Below, piece after piece: positions 55,027 to 64,000 of a stretch of DNA of 64,000 bases. The notes beneath the pieces are model-generated. The model had not been told where the DNA came from, made no database searches, and saw only the letters and a program-made list of their open reading frames with translations. Location: assembly GCA_028753945.1 (NCBI GenBank), contig JAPNXP010000002.1, forward strand, positions 2,666,001-2,730,000. The letters are read 5' to 3'. A program made the translations under genes and the position numbers. The stretch's first letter is position 1; every line of letters begins with the position of its first letter. The stretch is from Hexactinellida sp. DTS-2022. Taxonomy: Eukaryota; Porifera; Hexactinellida.

Positions 55027-56991
55027 TTAAGGTTAAATTACCCCAGGTGAATGAAATTTCTTGTATTCATCAGTAATTGTGAGAAAAAGATCTCTATACG
55101 ATACAAAGCAATAAACCAAAATAAAATGTTCTAACTATTATACATTTCATCTTTTGTCGGTTTCAAAATTTGGCTAATACAAATCTCCCATTGGGCGATT
55201 TCCAAACGTGGCGGTCGATGTTAATTATATTATGCGGTATTTTGGAAATGCGGCCATCAATGTTTGTTATCGGAATCAATATTGATAGAATATATGCGTA
55301 CGGAGTTGGTAGTCGGTTTATATTTTTGAATTATGACTCCGGAATTTATTTTTTCAGACATTTATCAAATATCGGATAAAAACATGACTTTTTTAATCAT
55401 TTTACAGTTCAAAAGGACGCAATTTTTTTTATTTAGGTCAAATCAAATTCTAAACCTGCCATCAACCGCCCATAACGATGATCTATGTGAAATATCGCAC
55501 AGAATATGTCTTTAGCTAATAATGATCTTGCAAACCACACACTTATCAGGTGGAGTCTGAAGAAATCCCCTATGGGACTTTGTATTAGCAGAAAACTGGA
55601 AGCCCCATAAATCGAAATTATAGAAGTTAAGGATACTTGCCGCCAAATTATCCGGTATTTAACTACAAAAAATTAAGTGTCGATTATTGTGAAATAACAT
55701 GCAAAAATAACCCGGAATTCTGTTGGAAGTGCAAATTTTCAAAAATCTAGAATATTTTTGCTCAAAAGTGCATTATTAGTGACGTCATTTTTGATGACAT
55801 CGGTGATTATGTGAACATTCCTCACATTTATCACCATTGATGGTTATTTATGTGCATTTTGATACTAATATCAGTTCATATATAACTAATATGTATCAAC
55901 GGCACGGTGGAAAGCATATGGAGAATGTATATTTGAGGTTATGGGTTCGAATCTCTATGGTGACTATCATTTTAATTATTCTGGGATATACAGCAATTCA
56001 ATTGAAAGATTCCACACATATACATGGTGCATGTACATAGTAGTTCAAAACATTGCTGGAATGAACTTTCTGTTGAATTTCGAACAATTCTCATAGCCAA
56101 TTACATCAAATTCCTTTTCCAGCTGGTGTCCCAAAATAAAGTGGACTTGCATAAATGGATATATATCAAGTCATTTAGTTACGAACAATGACTGAATACA
56201 TGTAAAGCTTATCGTACGAATAAAAGCTTACATACTCCTTCCATACAGGGATGAAACACCTTGTAATATCTTAGTTAGAGAGTGTTTTATTCGGAAAAAC
56301 TTTGACCCTTAGAAACTCAAAACAGAGATTTCTGACCTTTGACCAATTGTTTTTTATAAAATACATATCAAAAGTCGCCAAAAATTTGGCACATATTAGT
56401 ATATAACGGTTACTATATATTTGACCTTGATTGAACAAAACGAACTTATATTGCGTGACATGTCCAAGAAAAATTGGCTAAAAATCGATCTTTTCGAACT
56501 AATGTCCGCATGTTTAGGGTATTTATATCCAAAATAAATATTTGTCAATGGATCAGTCTGAAAATGGTCAATTTTCTTCCTATAGTAGTGCTGTATATAC
56601 TCAGCAAATTTTAGAACTTGAGCTCTAACAGTTTTTATGATAATATTCTACGCCTATACAATATTTAGTATTACGGAGATAGGAAGCCATCCGCCACGTA
56701 ATATGATGGAATTCTGAAAATTGCTCATAAAAAGTTCAAAAGTCATGATTATATGCTTAGTTGGGCTATTACAGGCAATAATGGAGAATTTCAACTCAAT
56801 ATCCAAAATAATCGTAAAACTACCCATAGGGCTAATACACTTTTGGCGGCAAGCATCCTTAATTTGATTTCCATATTCAGTTTGAAACTAGCTATAATGT
56901 TTCTATCATATATTTGAAAATCAAACTCCTAAATTCAAAACGAAATTTATTTGTTTTTTTGCAAGAATTTGCCGTAATTTATTAACCTTAA
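55027..56991 (+). mobile_element. T2 copy 3, split by T3
   Basis: Starts TTAAGGTTAAATTACCCCAG and ends with 'AATTTATTAACCTTAA'. With the nested T3 removed it is about 733 bp, close to the 728 bp of the young copies. Many substitutions. Confidence 0.88.
55627..56862. mobile_element. TTAA element T3 (about 1.24 kb), nested in T2
   Basis: The left end TTAAGGATACTTGCCGCCAA and right end (minus) TTAAGGATGCTTGCCGCCAA. TTAA at 55627-55630 and 56859-56862. Host T2 sequence reads on across it. Only short frames inside, so non-autonomous. The ends resemble T6 (TTAAGG(A/G)TGCTT). Confidence 0.88.
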
Positions 56992-57240
56992 ACTTTCTAT
57001 GATAAATAATCTGTTTTTTACATTTTATCCCAAGTTCACTTTATTTTATCGTAATTTATTTTTTCATAATTTAGTTCTTAAATTTGTTTTTAATTATTCA
57101 AAAATTTCTATTATCAAGAAGTTTGTTAAAAAATCAAGGAAGGCACTCTACATACAGTTTACAGTATTTCTGTTTAGAAATATCTCAATTTGAAAATTAC
57201 AATTATTTTCCTGAAAAATTTACACATAAACCTTAACTAA

Positions 57241-57633
57241 ACGAAAGTTACATCATTATAAAAAATCGACAAACTTTTTGATGAAACATGGATTACGAAA
57301 AAATATATATATTTGAGTTATATCTATTACAACTCTGTATTAGTCAAACCAAATATACTAAATTAGATATTATTTAGTCTAATATCTTCTTTCGAGGATT
57401 TCTACGGTGAAACTATAACATTTAAAATTTACAAAAGCAAGTGGCAGGCAAGTGGAGCAGTTCACTTTTATGCTACGTCATCAGAACAATTTCTGAAAAT
57501 TTTAATTTTTTGAATGCAATCGATAGAGAGGACAAAACCATGTGTAAATCCGAATTTTCTTGATTTTTGAATTATTTGATTGACCTATTTTCCTCCTGTT
57601 ACACCGTGTATCAGTTAGGCAGACTACAGTTAA
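57241..57633 (-). mobile_element. T1 copy 3, truncated and reversed
   Basis: Ends GGCAGACTACAGTTAA at 57633 and matches the first ~390 bp of T1 in reverse. The other end is missing. Confidence 0.85.
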
Positions 57634-58913
57634 AGTGTTGTCATTTTAGAGGGAAACAATAAATGCGCACCTCTTTCCAGTTTTATCGCGATTTTGCTTA
57701 GTTTGTATTTCAACATTACACAAGTACAACATACCCTCGGTCCTAATAATAGGGGCTCCTGAATCTGAATGAGAGGAGAGAGAGAGATGGGATCTGTGTC
57801 TGTGATGCGTTTTCTGGAAACAGGTTCAGCGGGTATACTGGGATAAGCATAGCATGTTTTAGAGTGAGATTTCTTGAATGAGTTGTTAGAAGTTTAGACA
57901 AGAATGAGAGTATGACTGGATGAGGCTTCGAACGACAGAGACGAGGAGAAGCTGGACGGGAGTGTCTGAGTATTACGTCCCTATTATGCAACTACGTGTT
58001 TCACATTTGTAAATAACAGATTTTGGAAAATATACTTCGAATTCGATTAGGTTGGAGATGAGATACTAACATAGATGAGATAGAAGATAAGAAATAATTC
58101 AATGTATAAATTTTCTTTTGTCTAAGTATAGACACTTTCAATATTGAATAAAGACCGTCTGTATAACAGATAGCCCCCCTCCTACCTGGAGGAGAAGAGA
58201 ATGTTATCATAGTGATAGTACGAGATCTTCACAGACGGAGGGATGGGGATAATATATGGACTCAATTACTAGTCTGCAACAAATTGATAAATTTATCCGA
58301 TTTAGATTGATACAAGTGGTAACAAAAGTTATGACGTGGGACGCATGTTTTAGCATAACATACAAGAGGCAGTCTGTTGAGGGTATACGTATGAAATTAT
58401 AATGTACATAATTAATCATGATAACTTCTCCAGTTACAATGTAATCCATAATGTATACTACATAGGAATAATAACAGCATATACCATATGTATTTATGTA
58501 ACTCATTGCACACAATAAAAATTAACTGAATTGAAACATTTCATTTCGAAATGGTAGAAAGGGTAAATATTTGATTCCTATATTTCACTGACCATTGACA
58601 CAAAAAAAGATTATGATAAAGTAGTACTCCAAGCAAGATATACTGTGTGCAAGATTATTATAATACATGTTGTATATATTTTAAGAAATAAGAGTGATGA
58701 TACACACTGTTCATTTGTGATTTTGAATAATTCTTTCTGAACAATTTGTATAGTTACACTAGACGAATTCCAATTGTGGCTAAATAAAGTGAGGTATTAG
58801 AGCTTTTTTATCTTTTTGAAGTAATAAGATATTGCGCTTTCAGTTTAGCATTAAATTGTAACGATTTTTGACATAAGAAAAATGGCTTACTTCCAGGTGG
58901 TGTGCCACTGTGC
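57634..58913. other. No recognisable feature
   Basis: AT-rich. Minus frames at 57743-57991 and 58207-58515 show no domain. A purine-rich stretch (GAGAGGAGAGAGAGAGATG) is at 57770-57790. Confidence 0.35.
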
Positions 58914-59310
58914 ACTTTGTATATTGTTTGTCGTAGTCGACTTTCGCAGGCCCGTAGCACGGCAACATTTATTGGTGCGGCAGTGACGTCACCTTATTCA
59001 TTATAATTCGCCATGAATCTTTTCTACATATACGCTCTTTACTATATGTTTTATGTTACTCAACTAAGGGTAATACCAAAGTACAAAATACTAACCAAAT
59101 TTAGTATTGTACTGAGTTTAATGAATCGTTGAAACAGTGCTACATGCTAAAAAAATCTAATGGTTACAAATAATTAGATTATAATGGTACCGAACAGTTT
59201 GGCGTTGGCAACACCACCTATGCCCAGTCAGGATTTACTATTAGGCTAAGTAAGCTATAGTCTTCGGGCCACTACAGGTCGACGGACCACTCACCTAGAT
59301 TAATATTTAA
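58914..59310. repeat. Satellite half-unit with GC-rich insertion
   Basis: GTGCACTTTGTATATTGTTT followed by GTCGTAGTCGACTTT (58914-58947) is a diverged piece of the 230-bp satellite. CAGGCCCGTAGCACGGCAAC follows at 58949, a CAG-type hAT-like end. Its mate is not identified. Confidence 0.4.
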
Positions 59311-59684
59311 AGTTAATTTTATATAGTATTAGAAATATGTTTGCAATTTGAAAATGAGAATTTGAAACCCCAAACTATAATTTGTACTCATGATATCGTT
59401 AGTACATTTTGCAAATCTTGATTCAATTATATCAATATTGATGATCATACTACCAATATCTTCTATGGTTTTCTCGAAAAGTCCCAATTGTTTAGTTAAG
59501 GCCCCTCTTTGGTTAATTTGGTAATTGAGATTAGACTGTTTTCGTATAGTACACAGTAAAGTATTGATACATTGAAAATTTCAAGTGAATCTGAGCTCTA
59601 CTTTTGCTGTTAATACCAGTTTAGTGCTCAGGAATGTGTTTATCATCATGAAAATGTCAATTTTCAATTGAAAATATATTTACA
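59311..59684. other. No recognisable feature
   Basis: AT-rich, nothing identified. Confidence 0.35.
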
Positions 59685-60016
59685 TTTGGTTCAACTATTG
59701 CAAATTTGGTTTAAATAGTTTGAAACCAAGTCTAAACTGATGAAGACATATGTAATTCGGGGGGATTTTTCAAACTAACCACTAACATACAAACTTTGTG
59801 AGTTATAGCCCTTTGAAGTCACATTTTGACTGCCAATTTTTGCATTATTCGATGTTTTATGTAAATATGCGGTCCAAGTCGAACTTCAAAGATATAGAAT
59901 TCTGAATTTTTTTATGCTAGAGGTTAGTTTGAAAAATCCCCCCGAATTACATATGTCCTCGTTAGTTTAGACTTGGTTTCAAACAATTTGGACCAAATTT
60001 GCAATAGTTGAACCAA
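59685..60016. repeat. Foldback repeat with ~95-bp arms
   Basis: The left arm 59685-59780 (TTTGGTTCAACTATTGCAAA ... TTTTTCAAACTAACC) is matched in reverse by 59922-60016, with a ~140-base loop. Includes ATATGTAATTCGGGGGGATT and its complement. A fragment of the same family may lie at 60438-60460 (TTTGAAACCAAGTGTAAAC). Confidence 0.85.
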
Positions 60017-60069
60017 AAATAAAGGTAATTTTAAATTTACTTTTCACACTATTATGAGGGTATTCCGGT

Positions 60070-60430
60070 CAATATATAGGATAGCAATCTTTAGGAAAAT
60101 GGTTTGAATTGTGATTCCAATGGGTTTGCAATATTATATGGATGTGATGGGAAATTTAGTGCTAAGCTCCAGAGTTTATAGTTTTGAAGAAATAAATATG
60201 CTAATTCATCAAAAATGGGCACATTTTATGCCCATATATGGTCATTTGGAAGATTTTTGCGAGTTAGGGTCATAAAATGTATTATGGACGAATAGGAAAC
60301 CGGGTATTGCGAGCATTTTGCACTCAAATATTTCATTATTGGTCGACGGGTTTCTGAGATTCAATGTAGAGATGTGAAAGGACCACCCAATGAGTTGAAA
60401 GGTCAGAAAGTTTAAAATGCTAAAGCGTTC
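60070..60430 (-). mobile_element. Family X fragment
   Basis: Contains 'GCTAATTCATCAAAAATGGG', ATGCCCATATATGGTCATTT, 'TTAGGGTCATAAAATGTATT' and GGGTATTGCGAGCATTTT in the order of a family X arm, strongly diverged. Confidence 0.7.
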
Positions 60431-61289
60431 ACAGTTTTCATCCAAATTGTTTGAAACCAAGTGTAAACGATTGAATATATATTTAATATGGGAATGACCC
60501 TTGATCTAAACTTTACAATACAAACTTCCAAAGTTAATGCCCTTTGAAGTCAGATTAGGGACCTTGACAGTCCAAATCTGACTTCAAATGACTATAACTC
60601 GGAACTTAATTTTTGGAATGTTGAAAATTTAGGTTTACAACCTAAGTAGATATGCAAATATACTTTTGTATGAATAACAACTATATTGAAAACAAATTGT
60701 GGCAGTGCCAGCCTACTAAACTTTCATTCCATTTGAAAAAGTCACCCTCCATGATGTCCTTCACATTCCTGGATCTTATAATGGTCGCTACAGCAAAACT
60801 ATTAGTCAGATTCACCTGAAATTTTCAATGTGGCTTTACTTTCTGGTGTACTATCCAAAAACAATCGAATCTCAATTTATCTGACCAGCATTGTGTGGCC
60901 GTAATTTATATTACTCTCAATTTGGCCATATAACAGACATTCCCCAATTTCAAATTGCTCTAGTGAGTTCAATTGTCCTCAGAATTAAGCCAAATTTTCC
61001 TATATTATCCTCCCGGGTATTATAACTAATAAAAATGAAATAAACTCAATTATTTAAATAATTCAAAATTAACCCGAGAGGGGCCTTAACATTAGATTAA
61101 TTTATAGTAAACAGTATTTGATATGTCATAGGATAGTTCATTTTCCAATTGTTTAGTATAGAAATGTATTATACGTACTTCTATCATGTGACTTTCATGT
61201 CAGTCATTTATAGTAACCTACCCTGGCTACCTATAATTATGACAGATACCCCTGCACTGTAGAAGATGTCACTTTCTAGTTTGTCAAAA
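60431..61289. other. No gene; small inverted repeat
   Basis: TTTGAAGTCAGATT and AATCTGACTTCAAA (60543-60590) form a short hairpin. Otherwise AT-rich DNA without coding. Confidence 0.4.
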
Positions 61290-61535
61290 CAATTGAAATT
61301 TGGGGCCCCCGACCAATGTCGATCATGTTCAGGCCACTTGTGTGGTTCAGCCTTCAGGCCACTCAAAGGTAAATCCGGCCCTGCCTATGGCATACTTGTC
61401 TCTGTTGTGTTTACCAATAACTTTATGACGCTTCTATAGTTGTCGATGATTTAAATGTGAGTACAGAATATTTTTTTGGTCTACCAAAATTATTGGTACT
61501 GCCAAGGCCGCACCCGCCGCACCTACTACGACCCT
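61290..61535. mobile_element. hAT-type MITE fragments (CAGGGCCGGATT / CAGGGTCGTAGTAGG)
   Basis: AAATCCGGCCCTG at 61372-61384 and, on the minus strand, CAGGGTCGTAGTAGGTGCGG at about 61535 are the two ends seen at 11949-12315. Here they lie in an unusual arrangement, so this is a rearranged or composite copy. Confidence 0.5.
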
Positions 61536-61556
61536 GTTTCGTTTTACTCTAACTAT

Positions 61557-62097
61557 CAGGGAATGAAAGGTTCACGAACGAACTTATTGAACTTGAACTG
61601 AACGAACTGAACGATGGGCTTTTAAAGGATTCACGGTGAACGAAATGAACGAACGTCAACGGTTTCCGAATGGCAACTGAACGAACTGAATTGAATGGAT
61701 TGTACGGATTGAACGAACTGAACTGAACGAACTAAACTGAATAAAGATAAATTATAAATATAGATCCATTAAATATAATAGGTGACTCCAAAAGTACTAA
61801 TTCCGGACATCCCTTGTGGATTAATGTCTCTTAGCTTAGATTATATCTTCTTAACCTTAACTTCAATATCAGCATGGAGGGTCAACAGTATCATAAACTG
61901 AATAGTTCGACCCACTGACTGTACACTGAACGAACTGAACTAAACGAATTGAACGAACTGAATGAACTTAATTGAACGGAGTGAACGAACGCTGGTGGAG
62001 CTGAAGTTAGGAGGTGAACTTGAACGAACTGAACGTGCGTAATTTGAGATGAACTGAATACATCAATTTAGTCCGTTCGTTAACCTTTCATTCCCTG
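61557..62097. mobile_element. 541-bp hAT-type MITE filled with GAACGAACT repeats
   Basis: CAGGGAATGAAAGGTTCACG and its near-complement at the right form the ends. The flanks CTAACTAT (61549-61556) and CTAATTAT (62098-62105) are an 8-bp duplication with one difference. The interior next to both ends is a run of GAACGAACTGAAC-type units (61570-61745, 61920-62060). Confidence 0.88.
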
Positions 62098-62199
62098 CTA
62101 ATTATGCATATTTCTCTAATATAGACCCACACTTTAACAACCGGCCAGGTTGAGGGAGAGACTGTCCACTTAGTGTGGTTTGTCATAGTCCACTGTCGT
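62098..62199. repeat. 230-bp satellite, partial unit
   Basis: TAATTATGCATATTTCTCTA ... ACTGTCCACTTAGTGTGGTT matches, in reverse, the second half-unit of the array at 33575-35213. It is cut by T6 at 62200. Confidence 0.75.
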
Positions 62200-63447
62200 T
62201 TAAGGGTGCTTAGGGTGAAAAATGTATTAGCGGTATGGGTGGTTTTAGCGTCTTTGTAGATATTGAAGTGTAATTCTCCAATCTGCTCTGTAATTGCATA
62301 ACTAAGCTTAAAATGTATACAGCATATCTAAGTCCAAACTATTTTTCGAGTAGCATTTAATTCTTTAGGGGTAATACTGTTTTATTAGATTTCACTGAAT
62401 TAATTCTTATAAAGTATATTCGATATAGCTCCAAAAATTTGTATGATTGATCAGTACCATTAGCACGACATTTGCTTAGCTCACCAGACGCCTATCCCAA
62501 GTTTAACCAATTCTTAACTTACGAATCCTAAAATTCGTCAAAAAAGGGGCCAGAAAGTGGTATTTTTGCTCCTTGCTTGGATCCGACTCAGACATTAATT
62601 GTTAGTTTGCTTCAATGAGCTTGCAAAATGACCATTATACTATTTTGAACTATATCTGAATTTTTGAAAGCAGTCCCTTATGAACTTTATTAGATAAAAT
62701 TCGGGATATGTCAAAAAACTACAATTGAGTTATTGAAGGCTGAAGATATTTGATTGTGAAATGCATATGTGCTATTAAATTTGTCAGTATAACAACCGGA
62801 TTAGTTTCAATATACTAGATAAGTTTCATACTATATACTAAATATGTATTGAAACATCATAGTGAACAAACGACTTGATTAAATCGAATTCTATGCAAGT
62901 TTCTGTCATATTAATGGAGTCCGATTTCTTTTGGGACATCATTATAAGTGATTAAATCATGTCTAACGTAGTGATTAATGCTCTAATATGTATAATATGT
63001 CCATACTAGTTGGGATACAGTATGAATATACTAATATATATGACAATTGAGTTGAATAATATAATATGGCCAAATAATCTGTTGATGATGCATACAAAAA
63101 TTAAAAAATATGCAGATCAGAATTTCTAGCCCATTATCAACTGGTTTTGGCAAAATATGCTAATCACTGAGATATTTGTGCATATTAATGTTAGTTTATA
63201 TACATAAAGTATATAAGTGCAAGATAAGGTACATATAAAACCAAGGAATGTCAATTGAGATAATAAAAAAGCTACATCATCAACAATGAAGTCACCAAAT
63301 TTACATTTTGAAGACTTTTTAGAATATTTTTTAACAAAAATTCACTTCTCACATAATTTAATGATATATTTGCTTCATTTCACAGAAAAAACTCGCATTT
63401 CAATTTTCTCATTAAAAGACCAAAAATCTCACCCGAAGCATCCTTAA
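62200..63447. mobile_element. TTAA element T6 (about 1.25 kb)
   Basis: TTAAGGGTGCTTAGGGTGA (left) and TTAAGGATGCTTCGGGTGA (right, minus). TTAA at 62200-62203 and 63444-63447. It lies inside the 230-bp satellite, which continues on both sides. No frame of note inside. Confidence 0.85.
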
Positions 63448-63780
63448 CTCTAATTATGCATATTTCTCAAAATATCCCACACTTCAACAGGTCTTAACGG
63501 CCATGGGTAGAGGGAGACCCCCCCTAGGTATTTCTTTGTCAGGGTCCACTTTGGTTTTAAACTAATTATGCATATTTATATAAATATATACCTACACTTC
63601 AACATCCGGCATTGCGAGACTGTCGACTTAGTATCTTGTTTGTCGTTGTCCACTTTGGTTTTTCTCTAACTATGCTTATTTCTCTAATATAGACCCACAC
63701 TTCAACATGCCCTAACTGCCAGGGGGAGGCGGATGCCGTCCACTTAAGGGGTGAGTCTGGTAGGGTCACTTCTACCAAAA
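63448..63780. repeat. 230-bp satellite, reversed copies
   Basis: Units with TAATTATGCATATTT(C/A)T, ACACTTCAACA and 'GTCCACTTTGG' at roughly 115-bp spacing, matching the 33.6-35.2 kb array in reverse but more diverged. The minus frame here is a shadow. Confidence 0.75.
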
Positions 63781-64000
63781 CAACTGAACTTAAGACTTGA
63801 AATTTAGTGAGTGTTTTCAAACTGCAGAGAAACAGCCAAAAGCGCTATGAAATATAACTGAACTACTCAGTAAAATTCAACTTTTTAAAGCATAGTATAC
63901 TATGATAATGTTATTAAAAATAATATTTGGTCTTTAAAAAAAATTAAAAAGAAAAATTATACAAAAATATTTTCGAGCACAAATAATGCTGTTTTTGAAT
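63781..64000. other. No recognisable feature
   Basis: AT-rich to the window edge. Confidence 0.35.

Overview
The window is AT-rich, non-coding-looking metazoan DNA made almost entirely of transposable elements, their decayed transposase genes and three tandem satellites. I see no intact host gene and no rRNA, tRNA or CRISPR array. The species cannot be read from the sequence. A decayed DED-NACHT (NOD-like receptor) gene, a RAG1/Transib-type transposon, Helitron, hAT, pogo/jerky and THAP remnants, and many TTAA-flanked elements fit an AT-rich invertebrate of the kind that keeps large NLR repertoires (cnidarian, sponge or invertebrate deuterostome). That placement is inference.

Layout. 0-2.1 kb: ~180-bp satellite, then a TTAA element (family T1). 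3.0-5.7 kb: ~80-bp satellite interrupted by an end of family T4 and small hAT-type MITEs. 5.7-7.5 kb: broken hAT transposase with a TTAA element (T2) inserted in its coding end. 9.6-10.4 kb: decayed Helitron replicase (minus). 13.4-15.4 kb: zinc-finger + jerky/pogo transposase pseudogene next to a hAT MITE. 16.6-17.1 kb: Myb/SANT-like fragment split by another MITE. 17.2-23.4 kb: DED-NACHT pseudogene (minus), split between Walker A and Walker B by 3.9 kb of nested elements. 25.6-32.5 kb: deepest nesting. A TTAA-ended foldback element (family X) carries a hAT MITE and a complete 2,916-bp RAG1-like transposon. 33.6-35.2 kb: ~230-bp dimeric satellite. 35.9-42 kb: MITEs, hairpins and nested T2. 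42.9-49.2 kb: fragments of a Ulp1-like protease, a pogo transposase and another transposon-linked protein. 49.3-54.2 kb: MITE T5 joined at a shared TTAA to T4, an almost intact 4.5-kb autonomous element with a Mutator-type transposase and a PHD finger. 55-64 kb: nested T2/T3, T1, foldback repeats, a hAT MITE and T6 inside the dimeric satellite.

Most notable: the RAG1-like element at 28606-31521. Its ends are CACAGCG and CACAGTG (the second is the consensus V(D)J heptamer), it has a perfect 5-bp target duplication (TGTAA), a RAG1-type core with recognisable D, D, CxxC and E motifs, no room for RAG2, and a repeated A/T-rich motif placed 23 bp from one heptamer and 13 bp from the other. The empty target site survives in the sister arm of the host element, so the boundaries are secure. 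Second is the set of at least eight TTAA-ended families, one of which (T4) carries a plausible transposase. Family names T1-T7 and X are mine.
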